35,944 bases of DNA from Bacteroidetes bacterium HGW-Bacteroidetes-1 (GCA_002842755.1 PHDU01000033.1:1-35944); one strand, 5' to 3'. Numbered from the stretch's first letter, positions 15,146 to 24,140 are shown. Translations and numbers: made by a program. Notes: generated from the letters alone by a model not told the origin.

Positions 15146-16162
15146 ATGATATTAATAACAGGAGCTACTGGTCTGCTAGGATCACATTTGCTTGTACAGC
15201 TAAGCAACAAAGGAATAACGATCAGAGCCATGAAACGCGCCAACTCAGATTTTGATTTGGCGAAACGGGTGTTTTCAATGTTTGCTCAGAATCCTGACAA
15301 GCAATTTGGGCAAATCGAATGGGTTAACGGCGACTTGCTGGATACTTCAAGCCTTCAGGATTTGCTCGAAGGAGTAGATGAAATATATCATTGCGCTGCA
15401 ATTATTTCATTTCACCCATCACTCAAAAGACAAATGATGCATACCAATATTAACGGCACAGCCAATCTTGTTAATATGGCACTCTTAAAAGGAAATGTAA
15501 GTTTTTGCCATGTTAGTTCTATTGCTGCAATTGGAAGATCGGATAATGGTGCTGTAATTACAGAAAATTCCCTTTGGAAACACTCGAAAGATCTTTCAGC
15601 TTATTCTGTTTCGAAATATGGTGCCGAAAGAGAAGTCTGGCGTGGAATTGCTGAAGGACTTGACGCTGTAATAGTGAATCCATCCGTTATTTTAGGACCG
15701 GGTAACTGGAAAGCAGGCAGCAGTGAATTGTTCAGCCTGAGCTGGAAAGGACTGCAATTTTTCACAAATGGTGTGACGGGTTATGTGGATGTTAGAGACG
15801 TTGCTACTGCCATGATTTTGTTAATGGACGGGAAACATTTTGGGAAGCGGTTCATTCTTTCGGCTGAAAACATAAGTTATAAAGATTTATTCACATGGAT
15901 TGCTGAAGATCTGGGCAAAAAACCACCTCAAATTGAAGTAAAGGCCTGGATGGGTGAAATTGCCTGGCGTCTTTTTGTAATCAAAGGACTGTTTGAAAAT
16001 AAAAAACCGGCAATTACGCGTGAAACAGCTCGAACTTCCAACGCTAAAAAACATTACTCATCTGAAAGGTTACAAAAAACAGTAAATCATAAATTCATTC
16101 CCATAAGGCAAAGTATCCGGGAAATCAGTAAGGTTTTTTTAATGGAGCATTCCGAAAAGTAA
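15146..16162 (+). CDS. NAD(P)-dependent epimerase/dehydratase (extended SDR)
   Basis: A 338-residue Rossmann-fold enzyme. The dinucleotide-binding motif is ITGATGLLGSHL (4-15, G-x-x-G-x-x-G). The catalytic pair is Y153 and K157 in AYSVSKYGAE, with the serine in SSIAAIG (124-130). The block VNPSVILGPGNW near the middle is typical of the dihydroflavonol reductase-like and 3-beta-HSD-like subgroup, as is YVDVRDVA. It may act on a sugar nucleotide, an isoprenoid or a hydroxy-ketone; the substrate cannot be told. It is probably a single gene, with a -7 box just in front. Confidence 0.9.
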   Translation: MILITGATGLLGSHLLVQLSNKGITIRAMKRANSDFDLAKRVFSMFAQNPDKQFGQIEWVNGDLLDTSSLQDLLEGVDEIYHCAAIISFHPSLKRQMMHTNINGTANLVNMALLKGNVSFCHVSSIAAIGRSDNGAVITENSLWKHSKDLSAYSVSKYGAEREVWRGIAEGLDAVIVNPSVILGPGNWKAGSSELFSLSWKGLQFFTNGVTGYVDVRDVATAMILLMDGKHFGKRFILSAENISYKDLFTWIAEDLGKKPPQIEVKAWMGEIAWRLFVIKGLFENKKPAITRETARTSNAKKHYSSERLQKTVNHKFIPIRQSIREISKVFLMEHSEK

Positions 16163-16215
16163 CCTCCCATTTCTCTTCCTACTATTACAAATCAATTTCT
16201 TGCTGGGTTATCATT

Positions 16216-16223
16216 TATCTTTG
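16216..16223 (+). promoter_or_regulatory. -7 box TATCTTTG upstream of the flavodoxin gene
   Basis: TATCTTTG matches TAnnTTTG; predicted start near 16230 gives a leader of about 110 bases to ATG 16339. Confidence 0.4.
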
Positions 16224-16338
16224 ATACATCGTTGCAAAATTTTTCTTATTTAAACCGATTCTAAAATTGTCGATAAATTGCGATTCTCCGCTAATAAGTT
16301 ATAATTTTACAACTTTAAACCTTAAGCAAATTCATTTT

Positions 16339-16863
16339 ATGAAAAAGACTTTGTTATTGTATTGGGCCCCTGGTGGCAGTGTTGAACATGTTGCCAAAGC
16401 TATTTGTGAACAAATAGGCACTGAGAAGGTAGAAATTTCAGATGTTGCCAGTTTTGACATTCAGAAACTTGGAAACTACACCAACCTGCTTTTAGGTAGT
16501 GCAACCATAGGCGCAGAGGATTGGCGTGATGCCAATGACAACAATAAGTGGAATGAGTTTTTTGTGAAAACACAAGGAATTGATTTTTCAAATAAAAAAA
16601 TTGCAGCTTTTGGTCTTGGCAATCAGATTTTATACCCCGAGCATTTTGTTGATTCATTGGGATATATGAAGGAAGAGGTTGAGAATCACGGAGGAATGCT
16701 TTTAGGGCAATGGCCTGCTGAGGATTACAAATATACAGAATCGGAAGGCGAAAAAGATGGATTTTTTTACGGGCTTGCTTTGGATGAAGATCATCAGGCT
16801 GAGTATACGTCATCACGCATCAAAGCATGGATTGAGATCCTGAAAAAAGATATGGACTTTTAA
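16339..16863 (+). CDS. flavodoxin-like protein with an altered phosphate loop
   Basis: A 174-residue protein of long-chain flavodoxin length. The start is ATG 16339 (MKKTLLLYW); the frame extends to 16267 without sequence that looks like protein of this family. The fold pattern is present: LLLYWAPGGSVEHVAKAI (first strand and loop), LLLGSATIG, DFSNKKIAAFGLGNQILYPEHFVDSLGYMKE, which matches the FldA block GLGDQ-x-x-Y-x-x-x-F-x-DA. The FMN phosphate loop, normally (S/T)-x-TGNT, reads APGGSV here, so FMN binding may be changed. Flavodoxins carry electrons in place of ferredoxin. A strong terminator follows. Confidence 0.82.
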   Translation: MKKTLLLYWAPGGSVEHVAKAICEQIGTEKVEISDVASFDIQKLGNYTNLLLGSATIGAEDWRDANDNNKWNEFFVKTQGIDFSNKKIAAFGLGNQILYPEHFVDSLGYMKEEVENHGGMLLGQWPAEDYKYTESEGEKDGFFYGLALDEDHQAEYTSSRIKAWIEILKKDMDF

Positions 16864-16882
16864 TCTTTAAAAATTATACTTT

Positions 16883-16914
16883 AAAACGGTTTTACATTGT
16901 GAAACCGTTTTTTT
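16883..16914 (+). terminator. intrinsic terminator after the flavodoxin gene
   Basis: A 10-bp perfect stem, AAAACGGTTT (16883-16892) with AAACCGTTTT (16902-16911), loop of 9, followed by more Ts to 16914. It lies between convergent genes and ends 12 bases before the mltF stop, so it may slow polymerase from both sides. Confidence 0.85.
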
Positions 16915-16925
16915 CATTCATTATT

Positions 16926-18371
16926 TCAATCTGGGATGAGATTTTTATAGTGTTCATAACGATCCAATATCTGCTCAACAAACAAATAAGTTTCTTCTCC
17001 CCTTACGTAGCCATAATAGGATACGGGATCATTATAAAAAGTTGGCTTCGATTTGTTGCGGAGAAAAAAATCAACATTCTCAGTCCATACATTCTGATCT
17101 TTATTGTATTTGACAGCAAGACGTCGGGCATCAAGCACATGTGCTATTCCGGCATTGTAAGCGGCCAAAACAAATTTTATTCTTTCTTGGGGCAACTTCA
17201 CTGTTTCGGGTATTTGTTTATCAAGATACCGTAGATAGTGACCTCCTACCCTTATATGCTCTTCAGGATAAGAAGTAGTATCAATACCAAATTGTTCCAT
17301 AACAGCAGGCATTAACTGCATAAGACCAAATGCGCCCATCCAGCTGTAACTATTATGTTTAAACTCAGATTCCTGATAAATTAAGGAAGCCAGCAGTCTC
17401 CAATCCCAGTTGATTTCATTAGCCGTCTTCTTGATCATATCATCATAAGGGGAAAGTTTGCCACCTGTAAACGAATGGTATTCGCTTCTGCTTCTGTTTC
17501 GCACCTGATCACTAAAGTATTTGCTGTAAAGCAATCGGGCCTCATTTGTTGAAAGATAGCTCTTTAACCATAAATTAATTTCATTCAAAAGATCTTTATT
17601 TTCTTCTTTTTGAAGTGCCCAGGCAATTTTTTGATCAAAACTGACCGCAGTCTTAATATCAAGGTTTGGAAAGTTTCTCAATACGACGGAGGCAATATGT
17701 TCATCAGCAACTGTAAAATCAATATCACCTTTTGATACGGCAGCAATAAGCTCTTCAACATCACGCTTATCTTCAACAATATAAATACTGTCCCCGATTT
17801 CATCCGCCAAAATTTCCAGTCGCTTTTTATAAATAGAACCTGACTGAACATGTATTTCTTTACGAGCTAACTCCAGACTTGTTCTAATAAGATCTTTTTC
17901 TATTTCATCGCGTGTGTTCATCCGATTCCAGTTTTTTGGTAATCTTTGAACCAACACTTGCCTGGTTATTAAAATCGGCTCTGAAAAATCAAATCTTTTC
18001 ATACGTTCTCCAGTAACAGTCATCCCAAGAGCAATAAGGTCTGATTTGCCAACGCTGAGTTCCTCTTTTGCTTTGCTCAGGTTGTTTTCGATACGCAATT
18101 CAAGCCTCACTCCCAGATGATCGGTAAAAGCTTTTAGTAGTTCGTATTGATAGCCCATGGGCTCACCACGATAAATATAATAATTTACAGTATTATAGTC
18201 GGTGATTACTTTCAGCTTTCTGGAATTCAAAACCTGATTTAAAACAGAAGGAATTTCAGGTGGCTCTTCGATATTTTCAGTTTTCTGTCTTCTTGTTTGG
18301 CATGACACTAATAATAATCCTATTAGGAGCGCAATTATAAGAGATTCTGAAGGCGCTTTTTTGATTTTCAT
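16926..18371 (-). CDS. mltF: membrane-bound lytic transglycosylase F
   Basis: A 481-residue lipoprotein (lipobox LLVSC, C24) that cleaves the glycan strands of peptidoglycan. Residues 50-290 form a periplasmic solute-binding domain of family 3 (LKVITDYNTVNYYIYRGEPMGYQYEL, DLIALGMTVTGERMKRFDFSEP), which in E. coli MltF regulates the enzyme by binding peptide. Residues 320-450 form the SLT domain: catalytic E334 in YQESEF, then GAFGLMQLMP and AAYNAGIAHV. The order and length match E. coli MltF. It is a single gene. Confidence 0.94.
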   Translation of the reverse strand: MKIKKAPSESLIIALLIGLLLVSCQTRRQKTENIEEPPEIPSVLNQVLNSRKLKVITDYNTVNYYIYRGEPMGYQYELLKAFTDHLGVRLELRIENNLSKAKEELSVGKSDLIALGMTVTGERMKRFDFSEPILITRQVLVQRLPKNWNRMNTRDEIEKDLIRTSLELARKEIHVQSGSIYKKRLEILADEIGDSIYIVEDKRDVEELIAAVSKGDIDFTVADEHIASVVLRNFPNLDIKTAVSFDQKIAWALQKEENKDLLNEINLWLKSYLSTNEARLLYSKYFSDQVRNRSRSEYHSFTGGKLSPYDDMIKKTANEINWDWRLLASLIYQESEFKHNSYSWMGAFGLMQLMPAVMEQFGIDTTSYPEEHIRVGGHYLRYLDKQIPETVKLPQERIKFVLAAYNAGIAHVLDARRLAVKYNKDQNVWTENVDFFLRNKSKPTFYNDPVSYYGYVRGEETYLFVEQILDRYEHYKNLIPD

Positions 18372-18503
18372 TGATGCAATGAATTAGCAGTACTAAGTAA
18401 CGAAAAAAATCAAGCTGAATTTGAAAAATTAGTATTTATTAAGAAATGGATTTCTAAAATGCTGTTCTTCAGGTAAAAAAAATAATTTTGTTAAAAAAAT
18501 TAA

Positions 18504-18535
18504 TTTGCATTTTGCTTTTTCATACTCTACTTTTG
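18504..18535 (+). promoter_or_regulatory. full Bacteroidota promoter, TTTG-N20-TACTTTTG
   Basis: The -33 TTTG (18504-18507) and the -7 TACTTTTG (18528-18535) are 20 bases apart, which is the consensus arrangement. Predicted start near 18542 gives a leader of about 55 bases to ATG 18598. This is one of the best housekeeping promoters in the window. Confidence 0.8.
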
Positions 18536-18597
18536 TAAGTTATAATATAAGCTTAATGAAAATAAAACAACATTTTATTCACCTAAAAATAATTCAA

Positions 18598-19317
18598 ATG
18601 GTTAAACGCATACTAGGCTTTATTGTTTTTGGGTTGTTGTTATTATCCACAACCAATATAGCTACAGCTCAGGAACTTGCAGAGGAGTCTGTTGAAGAAC
18701 CTATTGAAGAACCAAATAATTTCGGTTTAGCTGCCGGAATTAAAGCGAACTCAATGGGTTTTGGTGGCGAACTTATCTTTCAGGTCAACCCAAAATTTAA
18801 CCTGAGATTAGGAGGTTCCTATTTTACCTACACAATGGACTTCGGCTCGATTAAAGAATTAAGCGAGAATGTCAATGGTGAAAGCTCAGTAAATACAGGG
18901 GGCATTTCACTTCTTGGGAACTACCATCTATCGAAAAATTTCTTTTTGTCAATAGGAGGAATTTACAACCTTTTTGAAGGATCGATTTTTGGCATTCCAA
19001 AAAATTCAATAACAGTTGGCAATATTGAGGTTGAGCCTGAAGATGTCGGCAGACTGGACATTAACATTAAACCAGGTATGCTCGTTTCGCCTTATGCCGG
19101 ACTGGGCTTTGGACGAACCATCTCAAAAAACAAAGTTGTTTCATTTGCAGTCGAAATTGGAGCCACCTATTGGGATGCCCCAAAAGTGAGTTTCACAACA
19201 ACCGGTATGCTAACCCCTACATCTTCTCCCGAACAACAAAAGCAGTTGGAAGAAAATATGTCATGGTTCACCATATATCCCTTGGTAAGTTTTCAAATAG
19301 GATTCAGAATATTATAA
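18598..19317 (+). CDS. outer membrane beta-barrel-like protein
   Basis: A 239-residue exported protein from ATG 18598 (MVKRILGFIVFG, signal peptide cut after about A24 in IATAQ). The open frame extends to a TTG at 18505, but this lies in the -33 promoter element. The mature part has a short acidic linker (EEPIEEP), then alternating hydrophobic/polar strands with aromatic ends: FGLAAGIKANSMGFGGELIFQV, FNLRLGGSYFTY, GGISLLGNYHL, FFLSIGGIYNLF, VSPYAGLGFGRTI, VSFAVEIGATYW, and a final strand ending in FQIGFRIL. This is the pattern of a small eight-strand barrel. No function beyond this. The next gene begins 9 bases after the stop, so they act as a pair. Confidence 0.8.
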   Translation: MVKRILGFIVFGLLLLSTTNIATAQELAEESVEEPIEEPNNFGLAAGIKANSMGFGGELIFQVNPKFNLRLGGSYFTYTMDFGSIKELSENVNGESSVNTGGISLLGNYHLSKNFFLSIGGIYNLFEGSIFGIPKNSITVGNIEVEPEDVGRLDINIKPGMLVSPYAGLGFGRTISKNKVVSFAVEIGATYWDAPKVSFTTTGMLTPTSSPEQQKQLEENMSWFTIYPLVSFQIGFRIL

Positions 19318-19326
19318 CAAAGCGTC

Positions 19327-20976
19327 ATGAAAAAAAATACAATTTTAATTTTCGCAAGCATTTTGCTACTCGGAGTTATTTCTTTTTTTGGGGTAATTTC
19401 GTGTAAAAAGATTACCAGTCCCACAGATAATTTGCAACTTATTGTGGATTATAATGTGATTAAAACTACAATAGATGTGCATCTTTATGATGTAACAACA
19501 GGGCAATTAATCCCAAATCCAACAAAAGGCAAAGGATCAATTATCATCACAGGTCAGGATAAATCAGCGGTTATTGATATGATGGGTATTGCTCCTGAAA
19601 ACAAATCGATCGCAATAAACAGAGGTGTTGCAAGTATGGCACTTCAGCCAAAAAGTACTTATACGCCCTCTCATAGCAAAATGATTTCATTCAATATTGT
19701 TGCAAAAATGCCCGGATACCTTACAACAACAAAACAGGTCCATCTTACTGAGATTGGCCGTAATTTTGTCAGGGTTAACATGATTCCGTTAGACTCTCCT
19801 CCTGAAGGTGTCACAGTAGGCCGAGTAAGTGGTGCAGCCACGGCTCAAAATGGCAGGGTATCAGCACCTGCAACGATTGAATTACCCAATGGCAGATCGT
19901 CACTTCATATACCTGAAGGAATTCTTTTAAGAGACACTGCAGGAAATAATTTGTCAGGAAGCCTTGATGTTAAGATCATTCATTTTGACAACATAAGTCA
20001 GGATGCCCTTTCTGCCTTTCCAGGAGGATTAACTCCTACCGTTGAGCGTACCAGTGGAGCTAATGAATCCGGCATGTTTTATTCTGCAGGTTTTATAGCT
20101 ATTGAAATTACCGATCCGAACGGGAGGCAGGCTTCATCGCTTGCAGAAGGAAAAATGGAGCTTATATCGCGGGTAAGTCCTCAAACTTATAACCCAAACA
20201 CACAAACTTCTATCAAGGCTGGAGATATAATTCCTTTTTGGAGTCTGGATGAAAACACTGGCTCATGGAAAGAAGAAGGAACTGCTACCGTATTGGAGAA
20301 AAACGGATTCCTTCAATTTGAAAAACAGCTGAATCACCTTTCCTATTACAACTTCGACTGGTTTTTGGGTGGTACATGTATTAGCGGTCGGCCTTTTATT
20401 TTTAATACCACTCCTGCTGTTACAGGGTCATTCCTTATGAAAGGAAATGTTTTTCGTCAGTCGGACAACACCTTTATTAACACCATCCTGATGTGGGTTG
20501 ATGGCAACGAGCCTGTGTATACGGCCAACGCACCACAAGGTGTTCCTGTCAGAATTGAATGGGATACTGAAAACTCGGGTTTTATAAGTGTTGCACCAAA
20601 TTCACAACCTACTTACGTTGATGATTTATGTGGCCAAAGCCCAATAAATGTTGACCTTATTACAAGCAATAGCAGCGAATTTACGACTATTTCTGTAAAT
20701 ATTTCTTTGAAATGTGCCAGCCAGCCAGATGTTGTAATTTACCCGCCAGACCTGACGCTTTATTGTCAAAATATGAATGGAGGAGACATAATAACTTTTG
20801 GTTTGACTTCTGGGGTAGCTTCAATACCTGGCATAAAAATAGGAGACACCTATGAAGTATGGTTCAGTTATGACGGCGTTGAATATAATCGCCAGATTTT
20901 AGTAACACAAAACTCTTATTCTTTCATCGACTTTGAAATTCCAGCCGATGTTTGTACAGAAGTGTTCGGTTATTAG
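19327..20976 (+). CDS. large surface lipoprotein with Ig-like and CILP/FAM171-like regions
   Basis: A 549-residue lipoprotein (lipobox GVISC, C26). After the anchor come a beta-rich domain resembling a carboxypeptidase-regulatory or Ig-like fold (about 35-160), then a region (about 175-350) with LPNGRSSLHIPEGILLRD, SAFPGGLTP, FYSAGFIAIEI, GDIIPFWSLDENTGSWKEEGTA and HLSYYNFDW. This run of motifs recalls the ectodomains of animal CILP and FAM171 proteins. Two or more beta domains with four Cys follow (about 350-549, LCGQSP, LKCASQP, LYCQNM, DVCTEVF). Probably on the cell surface, made together with the barrel protein upstream. No enzyme motif seen. The role is unknown; binding or adhesion is inference. 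Confidence 0.8.
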   Translation: MKKNTILIFASILLLGVISFFGVISCKKITSPTDNLQLIVDYNVIKTTIDVHLYDVTTGQLIPNPTKGKGSIIITGQDKSAVIDMMGIAPENKSIAINRGVASMALQPKSTYTPSHSKMISFNIVAKMPGYLTTTKQVHLTEIGRNFVRVNMIPLDSPPEGVTVGRVSGAATAQNGRVSAPATIELPNGRSSLHIPEGILLRDTAGNNLSGSLDVKIIHFDNISQDALSAFPGGLTPTVERTSGANESGMFYSAGFIAIEITDPNGRQASSLAEGKMELISRVSPQTYNPNTQTSIKAGDIIPFWSLDENTGSWKEEGTATVLEKNGFLQFEKQLNHLSYYNFDWFLGGTCISGRPFIFNTTPAVTGSFLMKGNVFRQSDNTFINTILMWVDGNEPVYTANAPQGVPVRIEWDTENSGFISVAPNSQPTYVDDLCGQSPINVDLITSNSSEFTTISVNISLKCASQPDVVIYPPDLTLYCQNMNGGDIITFGLTSGVASIPGIKIGDTYEVWFSYDGVEYNRQILVTQNSYSFIDFEIPADVCTEVFGY

Positions 20977-21002
20977 TTCATCTTTTATGCGAATAAATTA
21001 CT

Positions 21003-21043
21003 CATAATGATAATAGCTGCAAATTGCAGCTATTATCATTATG
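21003..21043. repeat. 41-bp near-perfect palindrome between convergent genes
   Basis: A 20-base arm, CATAATGATAATAGCTGCAA, is followed after one base by its exact reverse complement. It could form a cruciform in DNA, or in RNA a hairpin with about 18 bp. It lies 26 bases after the lipoprotein stop and about 60 bases beyond the stop of the last efflux gene on the other strand. There is no GC-rich core and no long T-tract, so it is not a standard terminator. Confidence 0.85.
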
Positions 21044-21104
21044 TACATGCACCTTATACAGTAACATCTCTGAGCTTCACTAAAAATCTCCAATATACAA
21101 CCCC

Positions 21105-22217
21105 TCAGGCAACTTTCCTGTACCGCCATACCGCCAGACTAAAAATTACGAAGGCATAAACAACCAAAGCATAAAATTGGTCAGCAAAGTCTGAAAAAGA
21201 ACTTCCTTTGAGCATAATCATTCGGTTGATCTGAATAAAATAAGCGATGGGGTTTATCCTGTTCAACCACTGGGCCCAATCAGGCATGCTTTCAGCCGGA
21301 GTAAAGAGACCGCTCATCAGGATAAAGATTACCAGAAAAAACCATGAAACAAACATTGCCTGCTGCATGGTTTCAGTAATGGTTGAAACAAGCAATCCAA
21401 AACCCAAAACAACCAAAAGATAAACTGATGCTACTCCGAGAAGTAAAGGCAGGCTTCCTACAATATGAATATTAAATACCAACGCAGCAAAACCAAGCCC
21501 AAACAATAATTCAAACATCGCAATAAACCAGAAAGGCAAAAGTTTTCCGATCATGAACTGGTATTTTTTGATAGGTGTAACATTGATTTGTTCTATCGTG
21601 CCAAATTCTTTTTCCTTTACAATATTCATCCCTGAAAGAAACATCCCAATCAAGGTTACGAGCAAAACTAAAATGCCAGGAACCATATAGGTCTTATAAT
21701 CCAATTGGGGATTATACCAATGACGCACTTCAATATGTATCGGCATCACTTTGGGCAGATTGGGATACATTTCCTTTTGGACTTCCTTGCCAAAATCGTT
21801 GATGATAGCAAGTGCATATGCATTCATCAAACTAGCTGCACTTCCATTAATGGCATTGGTAACTAAAAGTAATCCTGCTTTTTCTGATCGACCAATATGG
21901 TAGTCAAGATCAGATTCAATAACGAGTATCTGATCAGCCTTGCTCCTTTTAAGCATCTCCATTCCCTCGTCATAAGTTATTAAACCGTCAACCATTGAAA
22001 AAAATGGAGATCCTTCAAATTTGCGATTCAAACTACGCGAAGAAACAGAATGATCCTGATCAATTATTGCAAGACGTGTGTTTTTCAATTCAAAAGTGGC
22101 AGTATAGGATAAAATAAGCAACTGCACCATTGGTACCACAAGAATGATAGGCAGCATGGTACGGTCACGAAAAATTTGTCTGAATTCCTTTTGTAAAATA
22201 AACAAGATTGTTCTCAT
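21105..22217 (-). CDS. ABC-2 type efflux permease (YbhR/YhhJ-like), second
   Basis: A 370-residue permease from ATG 22217 (MRTILFILQKEFRQIFRDRTML); the frame continues to 22262 but overlaps the previous gene. It has one membrane segment near the N-terminus, a large extracytoplasmic domain (about 45-170), and five segments in the second half. The block KEFGTIEQINVTPIKKYQFMIGKLLP is the hallmark of ABC2_membrane_3 proteins, as is the start motif KEFRQIFRDR. It pairs with the permease at 22231-23334 and the ATPases upstream to export drugs or lipids. Last gene of the operon. Confidence 0.92.
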   Translation of the reverse strand: MRTILFILQKEFRQIFRDRTMLPIILVVPMVQLLILSYTATFELKNTRLAIIDQDHSVSSRSLNRKFEGSPFFSMVDGLITYDEGMEMLKRSKADQILVIESDLDYHIGRSEKAGLLLVTNAINGSAASLMNAYALAIINDFGKEVQKEMYPNLPKVMPIHIEVRHWYNPQLDYKTYMVPGILVLLVTLIGMFLSGMNIVKEKEFGTIEQINVTPIKKYQFMIGKLLPFWFIAMFELLFGLGFAALVFNIHIVGSLPLLLGVASVYLLVVLGFGLLVSTITETMQQAMFVSWFFLVIFILMSGLFTPAESMPDWAQWLNRINPIAYFIQINRMIMLKGSSFSDFADQFYALVVYAFVIFSLAVWRYRKVA

Positions 22218-22230
22218 GTGCAGGTTGTTA

Positions 22231-23334
22231 TCAGGCCAAACGAATCTTAAATTTTTTCGCACTTAGAAATACGAATGCCGACATCATTCCGGCCAGAATA
22301 ATTGTTTCCTTCCAGAAATAGGCAATCCCAAGACCCTTGAGCATAATGCTTTTCACGATGATTATAAACCACTTGCTGGGCATAATATTACTCAACAACT
22401 GAAGTGGAACAGGCATGTTTTCAATCGGAAAGATAAATCCTGAAAGCAATATGGTTGGCAGCATAAGAACAAACATTGAAAGAAGCATAGCCGTTTGTTG
22501 CGTATTGCTGATCGTTGAAATAAAAATTCCCATTGACAATGCCATAATAATGAACAACATGCTTTCAGAAAGCAACAAAATCATGCTCCCATTCATGGGC
22601 ATATGGAATACTGTTGCTGCAAGAAAAAGAATAACCAACGCATTGACAAATGATAGCAATATATAAGGTATTACTTTTCCAATGATGATTTGCAGAGGCT
22701 TTAAATGTGAAACAAGTAAAACTTCCATTGTACCCATTTCTTTTTCTCGTGCAATAGAAATGGAAGTCATCATGGCTGAAATAAGCATAAGTAAAATGGT
22801 GATCGTGCCCGGAACAAACATAAAAACTCCCTTTAGTTCTGGATTGTAGAGCATTGAGGTTTGTGTACTTAAGTTGACAGGCAAGGGTCGGATCGAACTA
22901 AATTCACCGACATAATCCATAAGTATTGCAGAAGTGTAGCTGGCAAGCAAGTTTGCGCTATTCGGATCTGATGCATCAGTAATGATCTGTACTTTTGCTG
23001 TATGATTTTTTGAGATTTTTTGCGCAAAATCAGGTTCAAAAACAATCACTTCTTTCACTTCTCCATTTTGAAAAACAGATGCTATCTGATCGCTTGACTC
23101 CAACTGCTTATTCAGTTGAAAATATCCTGACGCGAGCATCTTAGCGGTAATAGCAGTTGTTACATTGTCTTTGGAATGGTCTAGAATTGCAATTTGTGCA
23201 TTATTGATTTCGTTGGTTATTGCAAAACCAAATAGCAGCACCTGAACAATCGGCATTCCAAAAAGGATAAGCATTGTCCGCCGATCACGAAAAATATGCA
23301 AAAATTCCTTTACAATAAAACCCTTCATCATCAC
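22231..23334 (-). CDS. ABC-2 type efflux permease (YbhS-like), first
   Basis: A 367-residue permease starting MMMKGFIVKEFLHIFRDRRTM; three consecutive ATG codons leave the exact start open. The architecture is the same as that of its neighbour: one segment, a large outer domain, then five segments. The block KEMGTMEVLLVSHLKPLQIIIGKVIPY corresponds to the KEFGTIEQ block of the other permease, showing the two are paralogous and probably form a heterodimer. A 47-base gap separates it from the ATPase gene upstream, the largest in the operon. The second permease starts 13 bases after its stop. Confidence 0.92.
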   Translation of the reverse strand: MMMKGFIVKEFLHIFRDRRTMLILFGMPIVQVLLFGFAITNEINNAQIAILDHSKDNVTTAITAKMLASGYFQLNKQLESSDQIASVFQNGEVKEVIVFEPDFAQKISKNHTAKVQIITDASDPNSANLLASYTSAILMDYVGEFSSIRPLPVNLSTQTSMLYNPELKGVFMFVPGTITILLMLISAMMTSISIAREKEMGTMEVLLVSHLKPLQIIIGKVIPYILLSFVNALVILFLAATVFHMPMNGSMILLLSESMLFIIMALSMGIFISTISNTQQTAMLLSMFVLMLPTILLSGFIFPIENMPVPLQLLSNIMPSKWFIIIVKSIMLKGLGIAYFWKETIILAGMMSAFVFLSAKKFKIRLA

Positions 23335-23381
23335 TTCATGAATTTAATCAATTGCAAATTAATTCCGTTGTACGCACAATG

Positions 23382-24137
23382 CTATCCATTATTTAAATTT
23401 TGCTTTCGGGCGAGTTTAATAAACACCTCATTCATGGATGAAACTCCTTGTTGTTCTCTGAGATTCTTGGGAGTATCCAAAGCTTCGATTCGGCCATCAA
23501 CCATAATAGAAACCCTCTCACAATACTCTGCTTCATCCATATAATGCGTTGTTACAAAGACAGTAATGCCATTGTTGGCGGCTTCATAAATCATTTCCCA
23601 AAATTGCCGTCGTGTTATTGGATCGACTCCACCCGTTGGTTCATCCAAAAATACGATGAGAGGCCTGTGAATCATAGCTACTGAGAAAGCCAGTTTTTGC
23701 TTCCATCCGAGCGGAATTTCATTTAATGTTTTGTTTTTTATTCCTGACATTTGCAACTTATCCAGCATTTCAGCAGTACGCTCACGAATTACGATATTTG
23801 ACAGGCCATAGATACCGCCATAAAACTGAAAGTTTTCCTTTACTGTAAGATCTTCATACATTGAAAACTTTTGGCTCATGTACCCAATCTGCTTTTTTAT
23901 TTGATCAGTTTGCCTGTACACATCAAAACCAGCAACGGAAATTTGTCCTGAAGTTGGGGTCATTAGCCCACAGAGAATTTTTATTGCAGTAGTTTTTCCG
24001 GCTCCGTTAGCCCCTAAAAACCCGAATATTTCACCTTGCGCAACATCGAAATTCAGATTGTCGTTGGCAATAAAATTACCAAAACGTTTCACCAGGTTTT
24101 GAACTTGAATAACAGGAGGACGTTGCTTTGTTATCAT
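23382..24137 (-). CDS. ABC transporter ATPase, second (C-terminal half of YbhF)
   Basis: A 251-residue ATPase. Walker A is GANGAGKTT (42-50), Walker B is VFLDEP (162-167), and the H-loop is TTHYMDEAEYC. The signature motif is IPLGWKQKL instead of LSGGQ; this change is usual in the C-terminal ATPase half of E. coli YbhF-type proteins. With its neighbour at 24141 it corresponds to a split YbhF: in E. coli both ATPase domains are in one chain. Only 3 bases separate the two genes. Confidence 0.93.
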   Translation of the reverse strand: MITKQRPPVIQVQNLVKRFGNFIANDNLNFDVAQGEIFGFLGANGAGKTTAIKILCGLMTPTSGQISVAGFDVYRQTDQIKKQIGYMSQKFSMYEDLTVKENFQFYGGIYGLSNIVIRERTAEMLDKLQMSGIKNKTLNEIPLGWKQKLAFSVAMIHRPLIVFLDEPTGGVDPITRRQFWEMIYEAANNGITVFVTTHYMDEAEYCERVSIMVDGRIEALDTPKNLREQQGVSSMNEVFIKLARKQNLNNG

Positions 24138-24140
24138 AGC

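Noticed and set aside
16400-16816. 138-codon minus-strand frame opposite the flavodoxin gene
   Set aside because: A shadow of the flavodoxin frame with no family pattern and no promoter.
16899-17234. 111-codon plus-strand frame with hydrophobic product opposite mltF
   Set aside because: It is antisense to the conserved SLT domain of mltF and begins in the terminator region.
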